Origin: Cellvibrionaceae bacterium
Lineage (GTDB): Bacteria; Pseudomonadota; Gammaproteobacteria; Pseudomonadales; Cellvibrionaceae
DNA length: 64,000 nucleotides
Assembly (NCBI GenBank): GCA_021151525.1
Contig: JAGKXD010000023.1
Location: 1 to 64,000, forward strand
Direction: 5' to 3'
The translations under genes were made by a program, and so were the position numbers. The notes beneath the pieces are model-generated. The model made no database searches. It saw nothing but the letters and a program-made list of their open reading frames with translations, and was not told the origin of the DNA. Shown one piece after another: positions 10,179-21,300 of this stretch. Positions within the stretch are counted from its first letter, which is position 1, and each line of letters opens with the position of its first letter.

Positions 10179-11954
10179 ATGCAACCACTTAAGGCCTCTT
10201 TAAAGCGCTGGCTTAAACAGCAGCAACACGCTATCGAGAATTGTACCGCTGCCGTTTTGGTACAGGTCTTGGACAATAACAAACCCACATTAATCGCCCT
10301 GCAGCCCGATACCCTTTCTGAAAGTTTTATTCAGGATGCAGCTACAACGTCTGCCATCAAAGAAGTTCTGCACAAACAGCGTTTACATTTAGCGCCTGTG
10401 GATGCACAACAAATGTTGATGGCACACCCTATAGTCCACCAAGGCAAATTGTGGGGTGCGATCATTTTACGTTTCGCAACTCAGGATAAAAAAGAGATTC
10501 CCGCTAATTTAAAACGTTTGCAGCAAGGTATGATTTGGCTGCAATTTTTATTAAACCAGCAAGAACCGCAAAACAATTTTACCGTAGCACCTGCCGACGC
10601 CCCGCAAGCTACGCAATTATTGCAACTGGTAAATACTCTGCTCAAAGAAAATAGCCTGCAAGAAACGGCTATCAGTTTGGTCAATTTTTTAGCAGCGCAA
10701 TTGCAAGCATCGCGAGCGTGTTTAGGGCTTCAAGAAAAATCTGGAATAGCACTCACCGCCGTTTCTTTTTCTGCCAACTTTGATGTTCGCACCAGCGCCA
10801 TGCAAGCTGTTAGCGATGCGATGGACGAAGCCGTTGATCAACGTGTAAACATTCATGTGAATAAAAATGCTGCTGCAAACAGCACAATTATTCAACGTTG
10901 CCACGAAAATTTATTACAGCAACAACAAGTGATAGCTATTGATAGCTTTTTGTTGCGCAAAGATTCACAAGTGATTGGTGTAATCACACTGGAATTCAAA
11001 AGCGCTCCATTAACAAAAAGCCAAACAGAGTTTTTGCAAACCACTCTCGCCGTAGCATGTGATGTAATTGCACTCAAGCAAGCAAGCGAAGGCAATATTC
11101 GTCAGCAATTAAAATCTCATACCCACAGCAAACTAAAGCAATGGTTTGGTGAACATAAATTAAGAGGAAAACTTAGCGCAAGCGCAGCGCTTTTAGCCAT
11201 TTGTGTTTTGTTTTTCCCTGCAGATTATTGGGTAAGCAGCGAAGCCAGCTTACAGAGCACCTACAAATATTTAATTGTCGCACCGCAAGATGGTTACTTG
11301 TCCAACATTAAAGTACGGCCTGGGGCGAGCGTTAAAAAAGGCGAACTGCTAGCGCAGCTGAATGATGAAAACTTGCGTTTGGAACGCCGCAAATTATTCA
11401 GCCAAATGCAGCAATCCCAACAGGAATACGACAACGCACTCGCCAATGCCAATCGCGCGCAAGCAGCCATTGCTAATGAAAAAGTCGAGCAGGCTACCAG
11501 CCAATTACAACTCATTGAACAACAACAAGCACGTACACAGCTGGTGGCGTCTAGCGATGGCATTATCACCTCAGATGATATTTCCCAAACTCTTGGTGCA
11601 CCGGTTAAGCAAGGCCAAACTCTGTTTGAAATTTCTGCCAACCAAGGTTATTTAGTGCAGCTGTGGGTAGATGAGCGCGACATCACCCACATTAAAAATG
11701 GACAGGCGGGAAAAATAAAACTCACCAGTATTCCCGGTGATGTATTTGAAGTAAACGTAAATTCTATTAGCCCTATCAGTGAAATTCGCGAAGGAAAAAA
11801 TTATTTTCGAGTTGAGGCAACACTTAATCGTGAATCTGATTTATTGCGTCCCGGCATGACTGGGTCTGGCAAAATTTTAGCTGAGCGCAAATTGTTGGGA
11901 TGGATTTGGTTTCATGATATTTGGTATTGGCTCAGGTTAAAGCTATGGTTTTAA
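10179..11954 (+). CDS. GAF domain-HlyD membrane fusion protein
   Basis: A 591-residue fusion. Residues 1 to about 320 are cytoplasmic and contain GAF-like sensory folds (about 20-120, including VDAQQMLMAHPIVHQGKLWGAIIL, and about 150-300, ending in VIGVITLEFKSAPL). One membrane helix follows at about 333-349 (SASAALLAICVLFF). The periplasmic part is HlyD-like: a biotinyl/lipoyl half-motif (LIVAPQDGYLSNIKVRPGASVKKGELLAQL), a coiled coil (about 395-450), the second half-motif and a beta-barrel ending in RPGMTGSGKIL. HlyD adaptors bridge inner-membrane exporters to outer-membrane channels; attaching a cytoplasmic sensory module is unusual. It is the first gene of the cluster, and its stop overlaps the next gene by 10 bases. 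Confidence 0.85.
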   Translation: MQPLKASLKRWLKQQQHAIENCTAAVLVQVLDNNKPTLIALQPDTLSESFIQDAATTSAIKEVLHKQRLHLAPVDAQQMLMAHPIVHQGKLWGAIILRFATQDKKEIPANLKRLQQGMIWLQFLLNQQEPQNNFTVAPADAPQATQLLQLVNTLLKENSLQETAISLVNFLAAQLQASRACLGLQEKSGIALTAVSFSANFDVRTSAMQAVSDAMDEAVDQRVNIHVNKNAAANSTIIQRCHENLLQQQQVIAIDSFLLRKDSQVIGVITLEFKSAPLTKSQTEFLQTTLAVACDVIALKQASEGNIRQQLKSHTHSKLKQWFGEHKLRGKLSASAALLAICVLFFPADYWVSSEASLQSTYKYLIVAPQDGYLSNIKVRPGASVKKGELLAQLNDENLRLERRKLFSQMQQSQQEYDNALANANRAQAAIANEKVEQATSQLQLIEQQQARTQLVASSDGIITSDDISQTLGAPVKQGQTLFEISANQGYLVQLWVDERDITHIKNGQAGKIKLTSIPGDVFEVNVNSISPISEIREGKNYFRVEATLNRESDLLRPGMTGSGKILAERKLLGWIWFHDIWYWLRLKLWF

Positions 11955-14122
11955 ATAATGGGGCTATAGCAGATAACCCACTCTGGCAACGGCTGGAAGT
12001 TTTACGTCCATCGTTGCCGCGCCATATTGATTTCCAACGCCGTGAATACAGTGGCGAGCTGTGGTATTTGCTGCAGGATAAAAGCAATGGTCGCTTTCAC
12101 CGTTTAACACCTTCTGCTTATCGCTTACTTAGCTTTATGAATGGGCGAAATTCACTGCCGCATATTTTGCAGGCGGCATCAGCGCCTGAATTTTATGATT
12201 CACCAGAAGAAATCCCTACGCGAGAAGAATTAATTCATCTGCTGCAATATTTGCACGTTGCGGATTTATTAGTGTGCGATATGCCGCCGAGCACGCAAGA
12301 ATTATTTGCGCGGCAACAACAAAAGAAAAAGCAGCGGTGGATGCAACTGTTAATGAATCCGCTAGTATGGAGATTTTCCCTCGGCAACCCCAACAGTTTA
12401 TTAGAAACAATGTTGCCGCTAGCGCGCATCATCACCTCACCCACTATGGGTGCGATCTGGTTAGCGTGCGTTGGTTATGCATTGCTGCAAGCGGCAATGC
12501 ACTGGACAGAATTAACTCACGGGCAGCTAGATAAAATTTTATCGCCACATAACTTATTTTTATTGTGGCTGACCTATCCCTTATTAAAGGTTGTACATGA
12601 GTTGGGACACGGTTTATTTACCAAAGCCTGGAGCGGTGATGTGAATGAATTCGGCGTTATCTTTATGCTGGGTACACCACTGCCCTACGTGGACGCCAGC
12701 GCCGCAACTGCGTTTAAAACCAAACGCCAACGCATGTTAGTAAGTGCTGCTGGCATGGCGGTGGAATTATTTTTAGCCGCGCTCGCACTTGTGCTCTGGT
12801 TAAATATTGAAGCGGGTTTAGTTAAAGATATTTTGTACAACATTATTTTAATTGGCAGTGTTTCTACGTTATTTTTTAATGGTAATCCACTCATGCGTTA
12901 TGACGGTTACCATTTAATAACCGATGCGCTTGACCAACCCAATTTAGCCAGCCGCGCCAATCAACAAATCAGTTATTTGGTTCGCCGCTACGCGTATGGC
13001 TTGCAGGGTTTATTGGCGCCTGCAGCATCTCGCGGCGAAGCCATTGCTTTGAGCACCTACAGTCTTGCTGCAGTTTGTTATCGGCTATTTATTCTCGCCT
13101 CTATTATTTTATTGGCCGCACATTATTTTCCCAAATTCGCTTTGGTCTTAGCGCTTTGGTTAGTTGGTTTTCAATTAATACTACCCATTGCCAAATATTT
13201 TTTATTTATTTCTCAAAGTCCGGTTTTGCAAAAGCAACGCAAACGCGCAGTCAGTTTTATTATGGGTGGAGTCGCCATTGTTATTTTATTTTTGGTGGCA
13301 GTTCCTATGCCCATGTCAACTTCGGCAGAAGGTGTTATTTGGCTGCCGGATGATGCACGTATCAAAGCCGAAGCATCTGGCGAAATTACGCAGGTGTTAG
13401 TGAAAGATGGTGAAGACGTTGTGCAAGGCCAGCCCATAGTGCAACTCGTCAACCCCACTTTAAATACAGAGCTCGCCGTTAAACAAGCCAGCCTGCGCGA
13501 ATACGAAGCGCGTATGCAACAGGCGTGGGGCGATGACCGCAGCCAAGCACAATTGCTAACCCAGGACACCGAAGCGCTGCGCACCGATGTGGATTTACTG
13601 CAAACCCGTGTCGATCATTTAATGCTGCGCAGCCCCGCAAAAGGACGCGTGCGCTTTACCAAACATCACCAGCTATTGGGCAGTTATTTAGCGCAAGGCG
13701 ATAGCATTGCCATGATTGAAACCCGCGAACCCTTGCGGGTGCGTGCAGTGCTTACGCAAGCAGAAATCGGGTTGGTGCGGCAGGCCACGCAAGATGTGGA
13801 AGTGCGCTCGGCCAGCCAAGTATCACAAGCCATTAAAGCCACTATTAGCCAGCAAGTTCCTGCTGGAACCTTTGATTTACCAAGCCCGGTGTTGGGAGCC
13901 AAAGGCGGTGGCCGTATTACGTTAGATGCAAGTAAACCCGAGGGGACTAAAACGGCACAAATGGTGTTTTTGGTAGATGTGTCCGCTGTCGAGGTTATCC
14001 AAACTGGGCAATTTGGCGAGCGCGCCTATGTTCGCTTTTATCACCCCGCACAACCGCTGGGCTTACAGTGGTATCGGGGGCTGCAACAGCTGTTTATACG
14101 CAACTTTCAGCAATCCTTTTAA
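11945..14122 (+). CDS. PqqD-like / M50 site-2 protease / HlyD fusion protein
   Basis: About 725 residues from the ATG at 11945; a TTG lies 24 bases upstream. The N-terminus (about 20-100) resembles PqqD-type peptide-recognition domains, with YLLQDKSNGRFHRLTPSAY. A polytopic M50 protease core follows: HELGH (about 218-222) in a membrane helix, and NPLMRYDGYH (Asp near 320) supplying the third zinc ligand. After more membrane helices, the C-terminal 270 residues are periplasmic and HlyD-like (IKAEASGEITQVLVKDGEDV, short coiled coil, barrel). M50 enzymes cleave within or next to the membrane. The fusion with an adaptor suggests processing coupled to export, which is inference. The 10-base overlap with the preceding gene implies translational coupling. 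Confidence 0.87.
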   Translation: MVLNNGAIADNPLWQRLEVLRPSLPRHIDFQRREYSGELWYLLQDKSNGRFHRLTPSAYRLLSFMNGRNSLPHILQAASAPEFYDSPEEIPTREELIHLLQYLHVADLLVCDMPPSTQELFARQQQKKKQRWMQLLMNPLVWRFSLGNPNSLLETMLPLARIITSPTMGAIWLACVGYALLQAAMHWTELTHGQLDKILSPHNLFLLWLTYPLLKVVHELGHGLFTKAWSGDVNEFGVIFMLGTPLPYVDASAATAFKTKRQRMLVSAAGMAVELFLAALALVLWLNIEAGLVKDILYNIILIGSVSTLFFNGNPLMRYDGYHLITDALDQPNLASRANQQISYLVRRYAYGLQGLLAPAASRGEAIALSTYSLAAVCYRLFILASIILLAAHYFPKFALVLALWLVGFQLILPIAKYFLFISQSPVLQKQRKRAVSFIMGGVAIVILFLVAVPMPMSTSAEGVIWLPDDARIKAEASGEITQVLVKDGEDVVQGQPIVQLVNPTLNTELAVKQASLREYEARMQQAWGDDRSQAQLLTQDTEALRTDVDLLQTRVDHLMLRSPAKGRVRFTKHHQLLGSYLAQGDSIAMIETREPLRVRAVLTQAEIGLVRQATQDVEVRSASQVSQAIKATISQQVPAGTFDLPSPVLGAKGGGRITLDASKPEGTKTAQMVFLVDVSAVEVIQTGQFGERAYVRFYHPAQPLGLQWYRGLQQLFIRNFQQSF

Positions 14123-14245
14123 CTATAAAAACTCCGGTAGTTTCAGTCATTGGCGCAATTTTTTACGCCAATTTGGCGAATGTCTTCTATAGTTAGGTTT
14201 AACAAAGCTTATTGATTACTCCAAATATCTATTACATAAAAACCT

Positions 14246-15091
14246 ATGATTAAGTTATCGCTCAGCCTTTTGTTTCTTGCGACCGTGGCCAGCGCCTTGG
14301 CACAATCCAATAGCAATCAACTCAATTGTCGCATTGAGCCTTCCACCAGTGTTGCACTCAGCAGCCCTGTGGTGGGTGTAATAAGCGAAGTCCTGGTGGA
14401 TAAAAACAGCAAAGTCGAAAAAGGTACTGTGGTCGCGCGCTTGGAATCCAGCGTAGAGAGCGCCACTGCCGAACTGCGCCGCGTACAAGCGGAATTGCAT
14501 AGCGATTTGGATGCACAAAAATTGCAGTTGGATTTTAGCCAACGCAATCTTGAGCGCGTGCTCAACCTCTACGATAAAAAAGCTGCTTCATTTACCGAAT
14601 TGGATAAAGCCAAAACTGAACGCGCCATTGCCGCACAACAATTGCAGCAAGCGCAAGATCGCAAACGCCAAGCCGAATTAGAATACAAACGCGCGCAGGC
14701 GGATTTACAAAAGCGCACCATTGTCAGCCCTATTAGCGGCATTGTGGTTGAGCGTTTTAAACAGCCCGGCGAGCATATTGATTTTGAACCCGTCTTAAAA
14801 ATTGCACACCTTGATCCCTTAAAAGTGGAAGTCTTTGCACCATCGAGTTTATACGGCGCAATCAAAGAAGGCATGAAAGCGACTGTTGTCCCTGAGCTGG
14901 GCACCAACAACAAAACTTATACCGCCGATGTAATTCTTGTCGATCAAGTCATTGATGGCCCCAGCAATACTTTTGCAATTCGTCTTTCAATTCCCAACCC
15001 CGACAATAAAATTCCCAGCGGCTTAAAATGCAAAGTGAGTTTTCAAGGCGTGAGTTTAAATTTGCTCGATCCAAAGCGCCCGGTTAATTAG
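14246..15091 (+). CDS. HlyD/RND-type periplasmic adaptor subunit
   Basis: A 281-residue protein with a cleavable-looking signal peptide (MIKLSLSLLFLATVASALAQ). It shows the classic adaptor order: lipoyl half-motif (SPVVGVISEVLVDKNSKVEKGTVVARL, about 38-65), coiled-coil hairpin (about 70-150), second lipoyl half (RTIVSPISGIVVERFKQPGEHI), then a beta-barrel. Unlike the two upstream proteins it has no membrane helix and should be fully periplasmic. Third adaptor-type gene in the same cluster; no inner-membrane pump or TolC gene lies next to it. A small inverted repeat (14149-14172, ATTGGCG/CGCCAAT) sits in the 123-base gap before it. Confidence 0.85.
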   Translation: MIKLSLSLLFLATVASALAQSNSNQLNCRIEPSTSVALSSPVVGVISEVLVDKNSKVEKGTVVARLESSVESATAELRRVQAELHSDLDAQKLQLDFSQRNLERVLNLYDKKAASFTELDKAKTERAIAAQQLQQAQDRKRQAELEYKRAQADLQKRTIVSPISGIVVERFKQPGEHIDFEPVLKIAHLDPLKVEVFAPSSLYGAIKEGMKATVVPELGTNNKTYTADVILVDQVIDGPSNTFAIRLSIPNPDNKIPSGLKCKVSFQGVSLNLLDPKRPVN

Positions 15092-15333
15092 AATTTTCTA
15101 ACCCAGCACTGTTAAAACTAACGTACGCAATTTGCGTTTTAGTTAGACAAGTTTTTTATGAGTAAAGCGATTACGTAACTGCGAGTAAGATTTTATGTGA
15201 TCATGCAATGTTAACCTTCGGTTAGGACTGCATGAGGTTTTAAAAGGAAACTTAGGGATAATAAAAACACCCGAATCCTTTAACCCCTTCTACGCCGAAA
15301 AATCCACGCGTAGAAAAATTAGTTTGAGAAACA
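15092..15333 (+). promoter_or_regulatory. structured leader before the giant LEPR-XLL gene
   Basis: The 242-base gap holds three hairpins. The first, around 15117-15146, is AACTAA...ACGCAA/TTGCGT...TTAGTT followed by a T-run and may end or attenuate the upstream transcript. The second, 15204-15236, has a CATGCA/TGCATG outer stem and a TAACC/GGTTA inner stem. The third, 15289-15312 (CTACGC/GCGTAG), ends about 20 bases before the start codon. The conserved bases of the c-di-GMP GEMM riboswitch were looked for and not seen. No promoter is convincing enough to mark. Confidence 0.4.
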
Positions 15334-18300
15334 ATGTCAAAATCTACGCGCCCTCGTCGTCCACTGATTGAAGCTATAGAACCGCGGCTGTTATTTTCAG
15401 CCACGGCCGATATTGCTGTATTTGACGATGGCAGTCACTATGTTGATGCCCTAACCCACGCTGCTAACAATTTGGATTTAACCCAGGTCTACCCGGATTT
15501 AAACACTCACCCACAAACAGTAGAAAGCCAGCCTGCCGATATTCCGTTAGCACTTCCAACTGACACACCACCAGCGACAGCAACACACGAACTGGTATTT
15601 GTGGATACCCATGTCGCCAACTACCAAACGCTGGTGCAAGATATTTTAAATAATCCCGACAATAAAAATGTTGAGATTATTTATTTGGATGCAAACAAAG
15701 ACGGTATTGCACAAATCAGCCAAAGTTTGAGTTTGTATTCCAATGTTGCATCTATACATTTAATTTCCCACGGTGTGGCTGGTGAATTGCAAATTGGTAA
15801 TTCGATTCTCACGGAAAGCAACATCACGCAATTTAAAGCGCAATTGCAAGGCTGGCAAAATGCATTAACAACTGATGCAGATTTTTTAATTTACGGTTGT
15901 GATGTAGCCGCCAATAGCGCGGGCGTGCATTTGCTGGAGCAGCTAAATCAATTCACCGGAGCTGATATAGCTGCAAGTACCAACCTCACCGGTAATAGCG
16001 CTCATGCAGATTGGGTTTTAGAAAAACATATCGGCGATATTTCAACTGCAACTGTATTAAATACGCAACAGAGTGCGAATTGGAATGGTGTATTGGCAGA
16101 TGTCACTTACATCAATACAGGCTCAGGCGGCAGCAATTACGCGTTAGTTCCCGGTGATTTTGCTGGGCAAAGTTTTCAAATTCCCAGCACATCCATCATT
16201 GATCGTTTTAGTGTTGAAATAAATAAATCGCCCGGCGCAGCGGTACAAAATCTTACGCTGGAAATTCGCGATGGTTACAACGGTAATGTGATTGGCACTG
16301 CAACAATTTCATCCGCCGCGCTCAGTAATGGTGTGCAATGGGTTAATTTTGATTTCCCGGAAACCACCGTTAATGCCTATCAGGTTTATTGGGCGCGCTT
16401 AAGCACCAGTGGTACCGATCATTTAATTGCGGCGACTTATCACAGTACGGATGTATTCAACAGCGGTACTTTTTTTAACAACTCCGGCGGCGCCTCGTGG
16501 GATTTATCTTTCGCAGTAACCAATGTTGCAGGCACTAATAGCGCCCCCACAGTAAACATGGTGCCCACTACCTACAATGCCACCGAACAAGTCGCCATGA
16601 ACTTACACGGCACGGGCATTTCCGTTGCCGATGCAGATAACGACACGCTTTCCGTGACCCTGGCTGCCGCCGTTAATAACAGCCAAATCACCGCGAATGT
16701 TGGCACCACCGGTGTAAGCATTACCTCTGGCAACGGCACCAAAACCTTAGTTGTGAGCGGCAACCCCACGCAATTAAACGATTTCTTTAACGGCAATAAC
16801 GGCGCAAGCCTCACCTATCGCCTCGCCGCCAACACACCTGTTGCTAGCACCAATTTCACCATTACCGTAAGCGATGGTGTTGCTTCAGCGAGCGATAGCG
16901 CAACGATCAACATCGCCGCCGTTAACGATGCCCCAGTTAACACTGTGCCCGGCACACAAAATATCTCTGAAGATAACGCACTGGTATTTAGCGCGGGCAA
17001 TGGCAATCAAATCAGTATCGCCGATGTGGATGCCGCAAGCGGCGCAGTCAAAACCACCATCTCCGTGAACCACGGCCTTTTAAGCTTAGCGGGAGTCACT
17101 GGCCTAACTTTTACCACGGGCGATGGCACCAGTGACGCCAGCATGGTCTTTACCGGCACAGTCACCGATATTAATGCTGCGCTGGCAACCTTAACCTACA
17201 ACCCAACCGCCAATTACAACGGCACAGATACGCTTACCATCACCACCAATGATCAGGGCAATACAGGTTCCGGCGGCGCACTGAGCGATACAGATACAGT
17301 GACCATCAACCTCGCACCCGCTAACGATGCGCCCACAATCGCGCAACCTATTCCCGATCAAAATGCGCCTAAAAATGTAGCGTTTAATTTCACTTTCGCC
17401 GCCGGCAGCTTTAACGATGTTGATGGCGATACGCTCACCTACACCAGCCAGCTCAATGGTGGTGGAGCCCTACCCGCATGGCTGAACTTCAATGCCGCGA
17501 CCCGTACTTTTAGCGGCACACCATCAAATGCAGATGTAGGCACCATTAACGTTGATGTCACTGCAAGCGATGGCAACGGCGGCACAGTGACCGATACCTT
17601 TGCGATAGTCACCTCCGCCAATCTCGATAACAATTTTATCGATACAGGCTCAAACGGCTTTGAGCTGACTGTTTCAAACACAAACCATGTGGGCCAGAGC
17701 TTTAGTGTCAACAGCGGCAACGGCACCTATGTGGTCAATGAAGTCAGCATCTTTACCGTGGCTTACGGCGGCATGCCCCAAACCGTCACCGTACAATTGC
17801 TGGATGGCTGGAACGGCAACGTACTCGGTTCCACCAGTGTGGCTTCGTCGGCTTTGGCGCAAACAGCGAAAGAGTGGTACACCTTTCATTTTGGCGATGT
17901 CACCCTCACCGACAACACCACCTACTACATTAAGGTCACCTCGACCGGCACCGACAACGCCATCAAAGTCGGGCACTTTGGCGATGTGATGGCCGGTAAT
18001 GTGCTGGTCAACGGCGTGGCCGATAACGCGAAAGACCTCGCCTTCAAACTCACTTACGAAAACGGCAGCAACGTTGCCCCTGCGTTGGATAACCCCATCT
18101 CTGACAAAGCAATCAACACTGATGCCGCCTTTAACTTTACCGTGCCCGGCAACACCTTTTCCGATGCCGACCCCCTCGACACCATTAGCTATCGCGCCCA
18201 CTTGGTCGGCAGAAGTGATTTGGATTGGATTACCTTTGACCCCGCCACCCAACAATTCGGCGGCACACCGCACGTTGGTCACATAGGCACATGGCAGGTT

Positions 18301-21300
18301 GAACTGGTCGCAACCGATAACCACGGCGCATCCACCTCGGAATTTTTTGATGTGGTTGTCTCCAACGCAAACACAGTGCCCACACCTATTCCAGATCAAA
18401 CCGTGTTGGAAGGCAGCGCCTACAACTTTCAATTTACTGCCTTTAACAATGCGAACGGCAACGCGCTGACTTACACCGCAACCCAATCCAACGGAAACCC
18501 GCTACCGGCCTGGTTTAACTTTGATCCAAACACGCGCACCTTTTATGGCACACCTGACGATGGTGATGTGAATGTAAAAACCATCAAAGTCACCGCGACA
18601 GATCCTTTCGGTGCATCTGTTTCAGATATTTTTACGCTCACGGTAAACAACCTGCAGGAACCACCTTTTATTGTTAACCCCATCCCCGATCAAACCGCTA
18701 CGGGTTTCGTTCCTTTTAACTATTCGTTTGGTTCCAACGTGGCGGGCGACCCAGATATTGGCGATAGCCTCACTTACTCTGTGCAACTCGCTGGCGGCGG
18801 AGCATTACCTGCGTGGTTAAGCTACGACGCCAACACGCGTACCTTTAGCGGCACACCGACTAATGCAAACGCAGGCACAGTCAGCATTGATGTTATAGCC
18901 ACAGACACAGGCAACAACACGGTAACAGACACCTTTAATATTGTGATTTCAGCGGGCAATACGCCGCCGGTAAATACGGTTCCCAGCGCACAAACAACAA
19001 ATGAAGATACAGCGTTAGTTTTTAGCGCGGGCAATGGCAACGCCATTCAAATTAGCGATGCAGATGCCGGTAGCGGCAGCGTTCAAGTCACTATCGGCGT
19101 TGCGCACGGCAGCTTAAGCTTGGCAGGTGTCGCAGGGCTTTCGTTTACCACTGGCGATGGCACTAGCGATGCAAGCATGGTGTTCACCGGCACAGTCGCA
19201 AATATTAATACAGCGCTTACAACACTCACCTATTTACCAGCCAGTAATTACCAAGGCACAGACACACTTAGCATTACCACAAACGATCAAGGCAACACCG
19301 GCATCGGCGGCGCACATAGCGATACAGATACAGTGGCGATTAGCATCGCGCCGGTGAATGATGCACCCACAGTCGCCAACGCCATTCCCGATCAAACAGC
19401 CAGCGGCAATTCTGCCTTTAATTTTCAAGTTGCTGCGAATGCTTTTAACGATGTAGACCTGAGCGATTCACTCAGCTACAGCGCAAATTTACAAGGCGGT
19501 GGCGCGCTACCCGCATGGTTAAATTTTAATGCGACCACTCGTATTTTTAGTGGAACCCCTACCAATTCAGATGTAGGCTCACTGAATATTGTTGTCACAG
19601 CAAATGATGGTCACGGTGGAACTATTAGCGATACGTTTGCGCTTAGCGTTACGCTCAACAATCAAGCGCCCGTGCTAAATATTCCCATTGGTAACCAAAC
19701 AACCAATGAGGATGAAGTATTTAATTTCACAGTTCCCGCAAATACTTTTACAGATTCAACACCGGGCGATTCCTTAAGTTATACAGCGCAACTCAGCGAT
19801 GGAAAAGCGCTGCCCGCGTGGTTAAATTTTAATAGCACCACACAAACCTTTAGCGGCACGCCGACCAATGCCGATGTTGGCAACCTCGCGATTAAAATTA
19901 CCGCAACAGATACCTTTGGCGAAACCGCTAGCAATACATTTTCACTGAGTATTCTCAACACCAATGATGCACCTACTGTCATCAATGCAATTCCTAATCA
20001 ACACGCGAGTGAAAATAATCCATTCACATTTAGCGTGGCGAGTAATACGTTTAACGATATAGACAAAAACGACACGCTTACTTTTTCTGCACAACTGAGT
20101 GATAAAAATCCACTGCCAAACTGGTTGCACTTTGACGCGAGCACACAAACTTTTAGCGGCACGCCTCAGGCAGAAGATATGGGCAGTTTAAGCATTCAAG
20201 TTATAGCAACCGATAGCCAAGGCAAACCCGCAACTGCAACTTTTGTGTTAGATATTTCCAACGTAAACCAAGCGCCGACCACCAGCGGCATAGCCAACAT
20301 CAATACATTACAAAATAGCGCGGGCGATAGCGTAGATTTATTTGCAGCTTTTGCAGACCGCGAAGATAAAGATGAGCAACTGACCTACACCATTATTGGC
20401 AACACCAACAACACATTAGTAACGCAAACGACTATTGATGCACAAACTGGCAAACTGCAATTGCACTACGGCGAAAACCAATTTGGCAGTAGCATAATTA
20501 GTGTTCGCGCTACAGACACTCAAGGCTTAAGCGTTGACACCAACTTCACTGTCAATGTCGCTTTCGTAAATCACACACCCACCAGCACGGGAATAAGTGA
20601 TCTACAAGTAAATCAAGATAGCTTACCCAGCACAATTAATTTATCAGCCATCTTCAACGATGTTGAAGACGGCAAAAATTTGCAATACAGCTTGGTGAAA
20701 AACAGCAATCCATCCCTGTTGCAAGCTGTGCAATTTAATCAAGCCGAACACAGCATCAATATCAATTACGCCGCGAACACCTCTGGCGATACAACACTCA
20801 CCTTGCGTGCGACAGATAGCAATGGTGGCTTTGTTGATAGCCAATTTAAAATTACTGTCATACCTAAACCCGCAATACCAACAGATAATAACAGCAACAT
20901 AAAAGATCCAAATCAGAACACTACAAATCCAGCTAGCTCAAATAACGGTAGCGCTAATTCCGGCAGTTCAAATATTGGTGACAACGCCAATTCAAACCAT
21001 ACGGCAATTCCTGTTGGCAACACCGATGCAAACAATCCGTTAATTAGTGTTGGCGCTGGAGGTGTTAGTAAAAATCCAGCAAACACTACAGACTCGACTA
21101 AAAATTCAAATGTTATCGATGAAGGATTAAAAGAAAATTTAATTGCACATCAACCCACAAATGAATTACCTGTAGTCACGGCACAAGATCCTGCTCAGGA
21201 TCCTGTGCCCGAAAATTTTGATCACAATCGCTATGATCGTATTGTCCAACAGGAAATCAGCAGCAAGAAATCTATCGACCCCTTGCGCACCAGCGCTTTA

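Noticed and set aside
15092..15333. Possible c-di-GMP riboswitch ahead of the giant gene
   Set aside because: Hairpins exist, but the conserved GEMM core and tetraloop/receptor bases were not found.
17674..18486. A 270-codon open frame on the minus strand inside the giant protein gene
   Set aside because: It lies wholly antisense to a convincing repeat protein; the frame stays open because of the biased codons of the Thr/Asn/Gly-rich repeats, and its translation has no recognisable domain.
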